49,596 nucleotides of DNA. It comes from UBA6918 sp040754425. Its GTDB lineage: Bacteria; Pseudomonadota; Gammaproteobacteria; Burkholderiales; Thiobacillaceae. Each line of letters begins with the position of its first letter. Position 1 is the stretch's first letter. A model generated the notes under the pieces. It saw only the letters and a program-made list of their open reading frames with translations, was not told the DNA's origin and made no database searches. Location of the stretch: the NCBI GenBank assembly GCA_040754425.1, contig JBFMCR010000003.1:1-49596 (forward strand), given 5' to 3'. Shown here in pieces: positions 37,601 through 44,978 of this stretch. The position numbers were made by a program, and so were the translations under genes.

Positions 37601-38093
37601 GCCCGCCGCGGATGGAAAATTCGCCCGGCGCGTAAACCTGGTTCACATGGGTGTAGCCGCCCTGGCGCATCTGCCCGCGGAAGGCGGCTTCGTCGAAGCG
37701 CTCGCCCTGCCTGAGGAAGAAAGTGTGCGCCAGCAGGAAGGACGGCGGGGCGAGGCGATAGAGCGCGGTGGACAACGGCGCCAGCACGATCTGAAACTGG
37801 CCGCGCGCCAGCTGGTACAGCGTGGCCAGGCGCTCGGACACGAGGTCGGGGTGTGGCGAGAAGGCGTCGTAGGGCAGGGTCTCCCAGTCCGGGAACAGGC
37901 AGACGGAAAGCTTTGGCGCAAACCAGCGGATCTCTTCCTGCAGCCTGTGCGCATCCCAGGCATTGGCCGTGAGCACCGCCAGGGTCTTGCCGCCGCGCGC
38001 CGCCTCGGCCAGATACCAGGCATCGCTGGAGCCGGCAAGCAGGGGCGCACGCGCCCGCTGGCCGGGCTTGGGATCAAGGGGGGAGAAACTCAT
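34692..38093 (-). CDS. mfd: Transcription-repair coupling factor
   Basis: The 1133-aa protein rescues or removes RNA polymerase stalled at DNA lesions and recruits UvrA. The order is a degenerate UvrB-like N-terminal module (1-340; I-R-G-G-L-I-D-L-F-P near 155), a Tudor-like RNAP-interaction domain starting with P-V-H-I-Q-H-G-V-G-R-Y near 475, a RecG-type superfamily 2 translocase with Walker A G-D-V-G-F-G-K-T at about 620 and D-E-E-H at about 720, helicase motif V/VI with Q-L-R-G-R-V-G-R-S, and a C-terminal TRCF domain. Length is usual. It is transcribed alone; a long palindrome lies 17 nt beyond the stop. Confidence 0.97.
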   Translation of the reverse strand: MSFSPLDPKPGQRARAPLLAGSSDAWYLAEAARGGKTLAVLTANAWDAHRLQEEIRWFAPKLSVCLFPDWETLPYDAFSPHPDLVSERLATLYQLARGQFQIVLAPLSTALYRLAPPSFLLAHTFFLRQGERFDEAAFRGQMRQGGYTHVNQVYAPGEFSIRGGLIDLFPMGSVLPYRIDLFDDEIETLRTFDVDTQRSLYPVKDIRLLPAHEFPLDEAGIKLFRQQFRETFEGDPSRSKLYKDVSNGLAPAGIEYYLPLFFEETATLFDYLPKDVLLTLHGDAPAVSHEFWQDTQSRYRLLAGDKDRPLLPPERLFLDTEQFFLRANDFARLDLGKGETAATTAVPDVVVDRRLPHPVAKLEAFLKSFAGKVLVLAPSQGRQETLAEYLKEHGLSPERTENWQTFLDISKPLQLGFAPLACGFVHPEQGLAVITETELYALPARHKREKRGKTTPVDNLIRDLSELKIGDPVVHIQHGVGRYQGLVTMDLGEGPTEFLLLEYANADKLYVPVSQLEVISRYSGASADEAPLHRLGTEQWEKARRRAMQAARDTAAELLDLYARRAAREGHAFRFSEHDYQAFADSFGFEETPDQAEAIRATLADMQSGKPMDRLVCGDVGFGKTEVALRAAFAAVSGGRQVALLAPTTLLVEQHYRNFADRFSPWPVKIAELSRFRTAREQALVLQDLAEGRIDIVIGTHRLLQKDVAFRNLGLVIIDEEHRFGVRQKERLKQLRAEVDVLTLTATPIPRTLAMSLEGIRDFSVIATAPQKRLAVKTFVRPYSPGLVREAVLRELRRGGQAFFLHNEVDTIHLMQEKLEKLLPEARIRVGHGQMPERELERVMRDFTQQRFDLLLCTTIIETGIDIPTANTILINRADKFGLAQLHQLRGRVGRSHHQAFAYLLIEDEKALSAQAKKRLEAIQMMEDLGAGFYLAMHDLEIRGAGEVLGEKQSGDMLEVGFSLYNDMLGAAVVSLKAGREPDLAEPLGAVSEINLHQPALLPETYCADVHERLVIYKRLANCRTADEITELGEELIDRFGLMPEPAKVLLAGHRLRLLAKPLGITRVDATSDGLTLQFMKNPPVDPVKILHLVQSRAGLKLAGPDRLKLQKPLPDLEAKLGAASELMEELKS

Positions 38094-38153
38094 GAGGAAG
38101 AACGGACTGCCAAGGCCGGATTATACCGGTTGCGGGGGCGGGTTGGCGAAAGG

Positions 38154-39665
38154 CTATGTGCCGGACACCACGGCGTCAGCCGGTTCGTCGGCGCCGAGCG
38201 GTTCTTCGGCACGGATCTGATGCGCCAGCACCGCAAGGTCGGCCTCGGAGGCGTCATTGCCAGCTTTGGCCCGTTCGAGTATGCGCGCCTTCAAGGTTTC
38301 GACCGGCACCGGAAAATCCAGGATGCGAAACCCGATCTTGCGCGTCCTGGCGACATCGCGCAGCAGGTCGCGCTGCCAGCGCGCAAGGAAAGCGGCGTCG
38401 ACGATCACCGGCCAGCCGGCGTCGAGCAGCTCGCCGGCCAGTTCCGCCAGGCGCGCATAGGTCTGCCGCGTCGCATCCGCGGCGTAGAGATCTTCGCCGA
38501 CGCCCGAGCCGGTTCTGGCCAGGGCATGCAGCCCGGCCATGCGCTTGCGTTCGATGTCCGAGCGCAGCCGGATTGCGCCGGGCGCCTGCATCAGCTTGCG
38601 CGTGACGGTGCTCTTGCCCGAGCCGGAAAAGCCGTGGGTGATCGCCAGGCTAGGCGTCGCGGCAGCGCTCAGACGCTGTGCCAGATCGAGCAGGGCGCGC
38701 ACTTCCTTTCGCGCCGCCTCGCGTTTTGCTTCGCCCAATTGCGCCATGCGGATGGCCGCCACTTTGGCGCGCACCATGGCGCGGTACACCGCGTAGTAGC
38801 GCAACAGCGCCAGACCTTCGTAGTCGCCGCTCTCCTCCAGCCACAGGTTGAGGAACAGCCAGGCCCAGTCGTCATGGCCGCGCTGCAACAGGTCCATGTA
38901 GAAAAAGGCGATCTCCGACTGGATGTCGATCCAGCGCAGTTCCGCGTTGAACTCGATGCAGTCGAACACCAGCAGCCTGCCGTCCACCCAGGCCAGGTTG
39001 CCCAGGTGCAGGTCGCCGTGGCATTCGCGCACGAAGCCGTTTAGTTTCCGCTGCGCCATGAGGGGAACGAGGCGGGCGTGCTCGCGCCCGCTCCAGCGCG
39101 AAAGCCCATCGAGCAGTTCGCGGTCGGCGGCGCTTGCCAGGTGCGGCGCGATCTGCGCGAAGTTTTGCGCCACCGGCTTCCACACCGCTTCGGGCGTGCC
39201 ATAAGGGCTGTCGGCGCCCGACTTGTCGCAGCTTTCCAGATGGAAGCGGGCAAGGGTGACGGCGATGGCTTCCACATGCTGCGCCGTCATGCCGCCTTCG
39301 GCATCGAGCTTGTCGAGCGTGGCCTCGGCCGGAAACTGGCGCATCTTCACCGCGTACTCGAAAGCCACGCCCACGCCGTTCACGCGCGGCGCCTTGGGCG
39401 TGCCGGTGATGGGCACCACGGCCAGATAGATGTCCGGCGAAAGCCGCCGGTTCAGCCGCACTTCCTCGCGGCAGGCCGCAAGGCGTTTGTCGAGCGTGCC
39501 GAAATCGAGAAAGCCCAGATCAAGCGGCTTTTTGATCTTGTAGGCGAATTCGCCGGTAAGCAGTACCCAGGAGATATGCGTTTCGATCACGCGGACGGAG
39601 CGGATGGGATGGTCGTAGCAGGCCGCATCGTTCAGTCTGCGTATCAGGTCGGCAGAATGGCTCAT
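38154..39665 (-). CDS. Fusion of aminoglycoside phosphotransferase-like and P-loop kinase domains
   Basis: The 503-aa protein joins two domains. The N-terminal 320 residues are protein kinase-like (APH/choline kinase fold), with the catalytic segment V-R-E-C-H-G-D-L-H-L-G-N-L and the metal-binding V-F-D-C-I-E-F-N. The C-terminal part is a P-loop kinase with Walker A G-F-S-G-S-G-K-S at about 343-350. This matches a proteobacterial family annotated only by its domains; substrate and pathway are unknown, and antibiotic resistance should not be assumed. The start at 39665 follows the start of family similarity. It is divergent from ispD and ends 60 nt before mfd on the same strand, though in the downstream order it precedes nothing else in its unit. 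Confidence 0.85.
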   Translation of the reverse strand: MSHSADLIRRLNDAACYDHPIRSVRVIETHISWVLLTGEFAYKIKKPLDLGFLDFGTLDKRLAACREEVRLNRRLSPDIYLAVVPITGTPKAPRVNGVGVAFEYAVKMRQFPAEATLDKLDAEGGMTAQHVEAIAVTLARFHLESCDKSGADSPYGTPEAVWKPVAQNFAQIAPHLASAADRELLDGLSRWSGREHARLVPLMAQRKLNGFVRECHGDLHLGNLAWVDGRLLVFDCIEFNAELRWIDIQSEIAFFYMDLLQRGHDDWAWLFLNLWLEESGDYEGLALLRYYAVYRAMVRAKVAAIRMAQLGEAKREAARKEVRALLDLAQRLSAAATPSLAITHGFSGSGKSTVTRKLMQAPGAIRLRSDIERKRMAGLHALARTGSGVGEDLYAADATRQTYARLAELAGELLDAGWPVIVDAAFLARWQRDLLRDVARTRKIGFRILDFPVPVETLKARILERAKAGNDASEADLAVLAHQIRAEEPLGADEPADAVVSGT

Positions 39666-39735
39666 GGCTTTGCATTGTAGCCGCATGCCTGGCAACGAGG
39701 TTGGCGCGGCCGGTTCCATGTCCATGAGGACAGGC

Positions 39736-39744
39736 TGCTAGAAT
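39736..39744 (+). promoter_or_regulatory. Extended -10 just before ispD
   Basis: TGC-TAGAAT is an extended -10 ending exactly 7 nt before the ispD ATG, with no Shine-Dalgarno sequence. The predicted transcription start coincides with the A of the ATG, so the ispD message would be leaderless. Confidence 0.45.
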
Positions 39745-39751
39745 CCCGTCC

Positions 39752-40450
39752 ATGCCACGTTTCTTCGCCCTGGTTCCCGCCGCAGGCTCCGGCTCCCGCA
39801 TGGGGAGCGAACTGCCCAAGCAGTATCTTCCGTTATGCGGGCGCCCCCTGATCGAGCACACCATTCGCGCATTGGCCGCGCATGCGCGCATCGAGCGCGT
39901 TTACGTGGTGCTGTCGCCGGAAGACGGCCGGTGGGAAGGGCATGGCATCAGGCACGACAAGCTGAGCGTGCTGCGCTGCGGCGGCGCGGCGCGGGCGGAT
40001 TCGGTGCTGAACGGCTTGAAGTCCATTGCCGGCGCAATATCCGCCGACGATTGGGTGCTGGTGCATGATGCCGCGCGCCCCTGTCTGCGGCCCGAGCATC
40101 TTGACCGCATGCTGGCGGAACTGGCCGAAGACGAGGTGGGCGGCATTCTCGCGGTGCCGGTGGCGGACACCCTCAAGCGCGCCGGCGACGACCGGCGCAT
40201 TGCCGCGACGGTACCGCGCGAGGGGCTGTGGCAGGCGCAGACGCCGCAGATGTTTCGCCACGGTTTGTTATTGAAGGCGCTGGAGGCGGCGGGCAGCGCA
40301 GCGACGGACGAGGCTTCGGCGATCGAGCGCATGGGACTTCGTCCCAAACTGGTCGAGGGCGACGTCCGCAACCTGAAAGTGACTTACGCGCGCGACCTGG
40401 AACTGGCCGCGCTGATCCTGGAACACTGGAGAGAACAAGAATGCAGATAA
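39752..40450 (+). CDS. ispD: 2-C-methyl-D-erythritol 4-phosphate cytidylyltransferase
   Basis: The 232-aa enzyme transfers CMP to methylerythritol phosphate in the non-mevalonate isoprenoid pathway. The nucleotidyltransferase signature P-A-A-G-S-G-S-R-M-G is at 9-18, followed by K-Q-Y (L-P-K-Q-Y-L-P-L), V-H-D-A-A-R-P near 103-109 and T-P-Q near 168. Length is normal. It overlaps ispF by 10 nt, so the two pathway enzymes are co-translated. An extended -10 7 nt before the ATG suggests a leaderless transcript. Confidence 0.96.
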   Translation: MPRFFALVPAAGSGSRMGSELPKQYLPLCGRPLIEHTIRALAAHARIERVYVVLSPEDGRWEGHGIRHDKLSVLRCGGAARADSVLNGLKSIAGAISADDWVLVHDAARPCLRPEHLDRMLAELAEDEVGGILAVPVADTLKRAGDDRRIAATVPREGLWQAQTPQMFRHGLLLKALEAAGSAATDEASAIERMGLRPKLVEGDVRNLKVTYARDLELAALILEHWREQECR

Positions 40451-40920
40451 GAGTGGGGCAGGGTTTCGACGTGCACGCCTTTGCCGAGCACCGCAAGCTC
40501 GTCATCGGCGGGGTGGAGATTCCTTGCGACAAGGGTCTTTTGGGCCATTCCGACGCGGACGTGCTGCTGCACGCGATCTGCGATGCGCTGCTGGGCGCGG
40601 CCTCCCTCGGCGACATCGGCAGGCATTTCCCGGATACGGATGCACAATACAAAAACATCGATTCGCGCGAGCTGTTGCGCGATGTGATGGCGCGCATCAA
40701 ATCCCTGGGCTGGCAGGTGGGCAATGTCGACGCCACCATCATCGCGCAGGGGCCGAAGATGGCGCCGCACATTCCAGCCATGGCGGCCAACATCGCCGCC
40801 GACCTCGGCTGCGCGCCGGATCGAATCAGCGTGAAAGCGACCACCACGGAAAAACTCGGTTTTGCCGGCCGCGGCGAAGGCATTGCCGCGCAGGCCGTGT
40901 GCCTGTTGACGCGGGCATGA
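40441..40920 (+). CDS. ispF: 2-C-methyl-D-erythritol 2,4-cyclodiphosphate synthase
   Basis: The 159-aa trimeric enzyme cyclises CDP-methylerythritol 2-phosphate, releasing CMP. The zinc ligands D10, H12 (G-F-D-V-H) and H44 (D-V-L-L-H-A) are present, along with G-H-S-D-A-D near 35-40 and the C-terminal A-T-T-T-E-K-L-G-F signature. The ATG at 40441 lies in the GAATGCAGATAA junction that ends ispD. It overlaps thpR by 4 nt. IspE, which acts between IspD and IspF, is not in the window. Confidence 0.97.
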   Translation: MQIRVGQGFDVHAFAEHRKLVIGGVEIPCDKGLLGHSDADVLLHAICDALLGAASLGDIGRHFPDTDAQYKNIDSRELLRDVMARIKSLGWQVGNVDATIIAQGPKMAPHIPAMAANIAADLGCAPDRISVKATTTEKLGFAGRGEGIAAQAVCLLTRA

Positions 40921-41447
40921 GCCAGCCCACGCATCAGCGCATGTTCTTTGCCTTGTGGCCGAGCGAGGAGGTTCGCCGCGCCCTTTGGCAGGCGAGCGGG
41001 CAACTGCACAGGGTATGGAACGGGCGCCGTACCAAGCCGGATACCTTGCACATGACCCTGGTGTTCCTGGGCGACGTCGAGCTTTCGCGCCTGGATGAGC
41101 TGCGGGCGGTGGCGGCGCAAATGGACACGCACCGCTTCAGCCTCAACCTCAACCACGCCTCGTGCTGGCGCTACAACAAGGTGGGTTTTCTGAGCCCTCA
41201 GGAAAGCCCGCCGGAACTGCTGCAACTGGTTTACGGACTGGAAGACAATCTGGAAGCGGCAAATTTCGCTTTCGACGACCGGACTTACCGGCCGCATCTC
41301 ACCCTGCTTCGCAACACGCGCTGCACGACCCAGGTGACGCTCGAACCCATACACTGGGACATCGAGGAATTCGTGCTGGCGGGGTCTTCGCCCACGGACC
41401 ATGGCCCCAGCTATCAGTTGCTGGGGCGCTGGCGATTGAAAGTTTGA
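40917..41447 (+). CDS. thpR: RNA 2',3'-cyclic phosphodiesterase
   Basis: The 176-aa 2H phosphoesterase has the two H-x-T motifs that define the family: H45-M-T47 in L-H-M-T-L-V-F-L-G and H127-L-T129 in R-P-H-L-T-L-L-R. It opens 2',3'-cyclic phosphates on RNA and was historically called 2'-5' RNA ligase (LigT). The ATG at 40917 overlaps the ispF stop (ATGA), placing it third in an ispD-ispF-thpR operon. It converges on the host-attachment gene with 4 nt between stops. Confidence 0.93.
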   Translation: MSQPTHQRMFFALWPSEEVRRALWQASGQLHRVWNGRRTKPDTLHMTLVFLGDVELSRLDELRAVAAQMDTHRFSLNLNHASCWRYNKVGFLSPQESPPELLQLVYGLEDNLEAANFAFDDRTYRPHLTLLRNTRCTTQVTLEPIHWDIEEFVLAGSSPTDHGPSYQLLGRWRLKV

Positions 41448-41451
41448 GGCT

Positions 41452-41892
41452 TCACAGACACACGCAGGACGCGAGATGCCGGGCCAGTTCCCTGTCGCTG
41501 GCGCGGGTGTAGTCTTTTTCCAGCCTGTCCGAGACCAGCGCTTTCAGCGCGTCGCTCATTCGCTGGTTGAGCTGCCCCAGGAAAGCGGGCGGCGCCACCA
41601 GCACCAGGCGGGCAAACTGGTTGGCCACCCGCCCGCTGTCCAGTTCGCGCGCCAGTTCCAGCGCGAAAACGTCGGCTTCGTGTTCCTTGGGGCTCGTGGC
41701 CGGCACGAAGGAGCCGTGCCCGTTGCCCGCCCCGGGGTTGTGGCCGGGCCGGTCAGATACGAGATTGGAATTTTTTTCCCGGCTTTGCGGGTGTTCGAAC
41801 GCTTTGACCATCTCCAGTCCTTTGTTCGGGCCGGTATTCCGGAAAAGTTTTCCGGACGATGCATTGCTGACCAAAATCCAGGTAGTGCTCAA
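41452..41892 (-). CDS. Host attachment family protein
   Basis: The 146-aa soluble protein matches the family named after a protein required for attachment to host cells: M-S-T-T-W-I-L-V-S-N-A-S start, a charged linker rich in D/H/G in the middle, F-A-L-E-L-A-R-E-L, L-V-L-V-A-P-P-A-F-L-G and a final A-S-D-R-E-L segment. The fold is related to the release-factor/baeRF-like superfamily. In free-living betaproteobacteria the name is historical and the biological role unclear. The start is a TTG at 41892 with a good AGGAG site 6-7 nt upstream. Confidence 0.82.
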   Translation of the reverse strand: MSTTWILVSNASSGKLFRNTGPNKGLEMVKAFEHPQSREKNSNLVSDRPGHNPGAGNGHGSFVPATSPKEHEADVFALELARELDSGRVANQFARLVLVAPPAFLGQLNQRMSDALKALVSDRLEKDYTRASDRELARHLASCVCL

Positions 41893-41951
41893 TTCTTGCT
41901 CCTTTGTTCTGGTTGCGGGAAAGACATTTCTCCCGTTTTCAGGCTAGCAGT

Positions 41952-43004
41952 TCAGGCGCTTTTTTCCAGAACGGCCAAAGCCAGCGCGTCGAAGTCGCCC
42001 CGGCCGATTCCGGACAAAGGAAACTCGAGACCGCCGGTGCGTTCGCCGTAGTTTTTGCCAAGAGATTTGCGGTAGGCAGGGTCGTAGTGATTTTCCAGCA
42101 TGTCGCGCACGAACTCGGCCCAGCGTTGCTGCCTCACCAGTTCGCCCCAGCGCCCGACGGTTTCGCGGCCGCGCAATTGGGCCAGATGTTCGATCCGGCC
42201 AAGCAGGGGTTGCGGGGAAGCGAGAAAATGTCCGTATTCCTCCAGCAGCAACTTTACGCGCTGCTCGACGGAGGCTTCCAGCCACAGGCTCCGGCTGGCG
42301 CGCATGGCCGCGAGCAGGGCGTCGGGCACGCGCAGCCTGCCGATTTTCCTGCTTTCGGACTCGACGAACACGGGCCTGGCCGGGTCGAAGTGCTTCAACT
42401 GCCACCAGATCGAGCTTTCCAGCCATTTCTGGCTGGGCTGCGGCTGGCCGGGGAGGTCGCCCAGCAGCGAGCCGCGGTGCGCGGCCAGGGCTTCGAGGTC
42501 CAGCACCTGCGCGCCTTTCGATTGCAGCACCTGCAGCAGCCGGCTTTTGCCGCAACCGGTGGGCCCGCAGACGACGCGAAAGCTGAAGCGGTCAGGCAGG
42601 GTTTCCAGTTCGGCCACCACGGTGCGCCGGTAGCTCTTGTAACCGCCATCGAGCCGGCCGGCCTTGAAGCCGACCTTCTGCAGCACGTGCGCCATCGAAC
42701 CGCTGCGGTTGCCGCCGCGCCAGCAGTAGATGAGGGGCTTGTAGTCGGCCGGCTTGGAGGCGAAATAGCGCTCCAGATGGTCGGCGATGCGGCGGGAAAC
42801 CAGGGCGGCGCCGACTTTCTTGGCTTCGAAAGCCGACACCTGCTTGTGCAGGGTGCCGACGCGGGCGCGTTCCTCGTCGTCCAGCACCGGCAGGTTGACG
42901 GCGCCGGGGATGTGGTCCTCGGCGTACTCGCCGGGCGTGCGTGCGTCGATAATTTCCGAGTATTCGCCCAGTTGTGCTACGGTTGCTACGCCGGAATTTT
43001 TCAC
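41952..43004 (-). CDS. mnmH: tRNA 2-selenouridine synthase
   Basis: The 350-aa enzyme (also SelU/YbbB) replaces sulfur by selenium in 2-thiouridine at tRNA position 34. The N-terminal rhodanese domain has I-I-D-A-R-T-P near 18-24 and the catalytic cysteine C94 in Y-C-W-R-G-G-N-R-S-G; the C-terminal P-loop domain has G-P-T-G-C-G-K-S at 147-154. The open frame extends to 43205, but family similarity begins at a GTG around 43004 (GTG at 43007 is equally possible), only 14 nt from the divergent selD start. It needs selenophosphate from SelD. Confidence 0.92.
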   Translation of the reverse strand: MKNSGVATVAQLGEYSEIIDARTPGEYAEDHIPGAVNLPVLDDEERARVGTLHKQVSAFEAKKVGAALVSRRIADHLERYFASKPADYKPLIYCWRGGNRSGSMAHVLQKVGFKAGRLDGGYKSYRRTVVAELETLPDRFSFRVVCGPTGCGKSRLLQVLQSKGAQVLDLEALAAHRGSLLGDLPGQPQPSQKWLESSIWWQLKHFDPARPVFVESESRKIGRLRVPDALLAAMRASRSLWLEASVEQRVKLLLEEYGHFLASPQPLLGRIEHLAQLRGRETVGRWGELVRQQRWAEFVRDMLENHYDPAYRKSLGKNYGERTGGLEFPLSGIGRGDFDALALAVLEKSA

Positions 43005-43018
43005 CACATGCCGATTCA

Positions 43019-44074
43019 ATGAGTATTCGATTGACCGAATTGTCCCACGGCGGCGGATGCGGTTGCAAAATCGCTCCCGCCGTGCTGCAGGAAATCCTTT
43101 CCCAATCTGCGCCCATGGCCGGCTTTGCCGACCTGCTGGTGGGCACGGAATCGAGCGACGATGCCGCGGTTTACCGCCTGAACGACAGCCAGGCCATCGT
43201 CGCAACCACGGATTTTTTCATGCCCATCGTGGACGACGCCTTCGACTTCGGACGCATCGCCGCCACCAACGCCCTGTCCGACATCTACGCCATGGGCGGC
43301 AAGCCGCTGTTTGCCCTGGCCATCGTGGGCATGCCGGTGAGCAAGCTGCCGACCGAAGTGATCCGCCAGATCCTGGCCGGCGGCGAGGCGGTGTGCCGGG
43401 CGGCGGGCATTCCCATCGCCGGGGGGCACTCCATCGATGCGCCCGAGCCCATCTACGGCCTGGTGGCGATCGGCGTGGTGCATCCGGACAAGATCAAGCG
43501 CAATGACCGGGCGCAGGCCGGCGATGCGCTGATTCTGGCCAAGCCGCTGGGCGTGGGCGTGTTTGCCGATGCCATGAAGAAAGGCAAGCTGGACGAGGCC
43601 GGCTATGCGCAGATGCTGTCTTCCACCACCCAGCTCAACACCCCCGGCATGGTGCTGGGCAACCTGCCGGACGTGCATGCCATGACCGACGTCACTGGCT
43701 TCGGGCTGCTGGGGCATCTGCTGGAGATCACGCGCGGCTCCGGGCTGGGGGCGGAGATCGTGTTTGCCGACCTGCCGGTGCATCCGCTGGCGCTGAAACT
43801 GGCCGAGGCGGGCTTTGCCCCCGGCGCCTCCGAGCGCAACTGGGTGAGTTATGGCCACGAGGTGCGCCTGCCGCAAGGCTTGGCGGAGTGGCAGCGCAAG
43901 CTGTTGTGTGACCCGCAGACCAGCGGCGGCTTGCTGGTTGCCTGCGACCCGGGCGCCATCCCTTCCGTGCTGGACGAAATGAGCCGCCATGGCTTTGCCG
44001 GGGCGCGGGTGATCGGAAAACTGGGAAAAGGGAGTGGCGTGGCCGTCAGGCTTTCCACGAGAGACCTGAATTGA
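43019..44074 (+). CDS. selD: Selenide, water dikinase (selenophosphate synthetase)
   Basis: The 351-aa enzyme makes selenophosphate from selenide and ATP. The N-terminal glycine-rich loop H-G-G-G-C-G-C-K holds the reactive C14 and essential K17; cysteine, not selenocysteine, occupies the reactive site. The AIRS-type ATP-binding fold follows, with D-I-Y-A-M-G-G near 92-98 and S-G-G-L-L near the end. With mnmH alone beside it, the local context supports the tRNA selenouridine pathway; selA, selB and tRNA-Sec are not in the window. The start at 43019 has no ribosome-binding site. A terminator follows directly. Confidence 0.96.
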   Translation: MSIRLTELSHGGGCGCKIAPAVLQEILSQSAPMAGFADLLVGTESSDDAAVYRLNDSQAIVATTDFFMPIVDDAFDFGRIAATNALSDIYAMGGKPLFALAIVGMPVSKLPTEVIRQILAGGEAVCRAAGIPIAGGHSIDAPEPIYGLVAIGVVHPDKIKRNDRAQAGDALILAKPLGVGVFADAMKKGKLDEAGYAQMLSSTTQLNTPGMVLGNLPDVHAMTDVTGFGLLGHLLEITRGSGLGAEIVFADLPVHPLALKLAEAGFAPGASERNWVSYGHEVRLPQGLAEWQRKLLCDPQTSGGLLVACDPGAIPSVLDEMSRHGFAGARVIGKLGKGSGVAVRLSTRDLN

Positions 44075-44078
44075 AAAA

Positions 44079-44101
44079 GCCCGGTTCAACCGGGCATTTT
44101 C
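44079..44101 (+). terminator. Intrinsic terminator after selD
   Basis: GCCCGG-TTCAA-CCGGGC (44079-44095), preceded by A5 and followed by ATTTT, lies 5 nt after the selD stop. It also overlaps the end of the small gene on the opposite strand and may serve both. Confidence 0.85.
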
Positions 44102-44312
44102 ACGTGTTCCGGACGTTTGATGACTGCCGGGCAGCGTGGTCTCCGTGGCGTCGTTCGCGTTTGCGCCTGTCCTCGGCAACACCCGGCGGCAGGCCGGCGT
44201 CGGGATTGGCGCGCCGCTCGCCCAAGCGCCGTTCGATGGGAATGAAATCGACCTCGTACGATGGCAGGGTGATGAAATCAACCTGGTAGATGGGCAAGGG
44301 GGTGTCTGTCAT
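44100..44312 (-). CDS. Small arginine-rich hypothetical protein
   Basis: The 70-aa protein is not recognised. The first 24 residues are hydrophobic/acidic (P-L-P-I-Y-Q-V-D-F-I-T-L-P-S-Y-E-V-D-F-I), containing two similar Y-x-V-D-F-I units, and the remainder is strongly basic with repeated E-R-R motifs (I-E-R-R-L-G-E-R-R and R-K-R-E-R-R). There is an excellent GGAGG ribosome-binding site 7 nt before the ATG and a terminator at the end, which argue that it is a real gene. The basic tail could bind nucleic acid. No partner is evident. Confidence 0.6.
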   Translation of the reverse strand: MTDTPLPIYQVDFITLPSYEVDFIPIERRLGERRANPDAGLPPGVAEDRRKRERRHGDHAARQSSNVRNT

Positions 44313-44433
44313 GACCAGCCTCCACTGAATTGAGTCCAGTTCCCATCCATACTAAGCCAATTTCCCGGCTCTTTTCTCCAGAGAGCGTATGAGCCGATCA
44401 ACGGAACGGGCAAAGCGATCAACGGTAGGCATT

Positions 44434-44466
44434 TGTGGGCTCAGACCAACGGGGGCTTGGCCCACA
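44434..44466. other. Inverted repeat downstream of smpB
   Basis: TGTGGGC (44434-44440) and GCCCACA (44460-44466) form a 7-bp stem with a 19-nt loop, 3 nt after the smpB stop on the minus strand. There is no T-run, so it may stabilise the smpB mRNA end rather than terminate. The rest of the 156-nt gap (44313-44433) shows nothing recognisable; it is too short to hold the tmRNA gene. Confidence 0.4.
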
Positions 44467-44468
44467 GG

Positions 44469-44927
44469 CTACTCGTGCCGGTCGCGGGCCTGTTTCAGCA
44501 ACTGGGACTGCTCGCGTTTCCACTCGCGCTCTTTTTCGGCCGCGCGCTTGTCATGCTGTTTTTTGCCTTTGGCCAGGCCGATTTCCAGCTTGATGCGCCC
44601 TTTGGAATAATGCAGGTCGAGGGGCACCAGGGTGTAGCCGGCGCGTTCGACCTTGCCGATCAGCTTGTCGATTTCGGCGGCATGCAGCAGCAGTTTGCGC
44701 GTGCGCGTGGGGTCGGGGTGGACGTGGGTGGAAGCGGTGGGCAGCGGGCTGATGTGGCAGCCGATGAGGAAGACCTCGCCTTTTTTCACCACCACATAGG
44801 ATTCCTTGAGGTTGGCGCGCCCGGCGCGGATGGCCTTGACTTCCCAGCCTTCCAGCACCAGTCCGGCCTCGTGCCTTTCTTCGATGAAGTAGTCGTGAAA
44901 GGCTTTTTTGTTCTCGGCAATGCTCAT
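44469..44927 (-). CDS. smpB: SsrA (tmRNA)-binding protein
   Basis: The 152-aa protein binds tmRNA and is essential for trans-translation of stalled ribosomes. It has the OB-like core (N-K-K-A-F-H-D-Y-F-I-E, G-L-V-L-E-G-W-E-V-K-A-I-R, C-H-I-S-P) and the C-terminal K/R-rich tail (G-K-K-Q-H-D-K-R) that mimics codon-anticodon in the decoding centre. It is divergent from ratA-rnfH with 51 nt between starts, the arrangement found in Escherichia coli. The tagged products are substrates for the ClpXP encoded elsewhere in this window. Confidence 0.97.
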   Translation of the reverse strand: MSIAENKKAFHDYFIEERHEAGLVLEGWEVKAIRAGRANLKESYVVVKKGEVFLIGCHISPLPTASTHVHPDPTRTRKLLLHAAEIDKLIGKVERAGYTLVPLDLHYSKGRIKLEIGLAKGKKQHDKRAAEKEREWKREQSQLLKQARDRHE

Positions 44928-44978
44928 GGCCGCGATCGATTCCGTAAAATGTCATTTTACTTTGTTTCCGGCACAGGC

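Noticed and set aside
38154..39665. Aminoglycoside resistance gene
   Set aside because: The APH-like fold is shared by many small-molecule and protein kinases; fusion to a P-loop kinase domain marks a separate chromosomal family with no resistance context.
44313..44468. tmRNA gene next to smpB
   Set aside because: The gap is only 156 nt and lacks the tRNA-like ends and tag-reading frame of ssrA.
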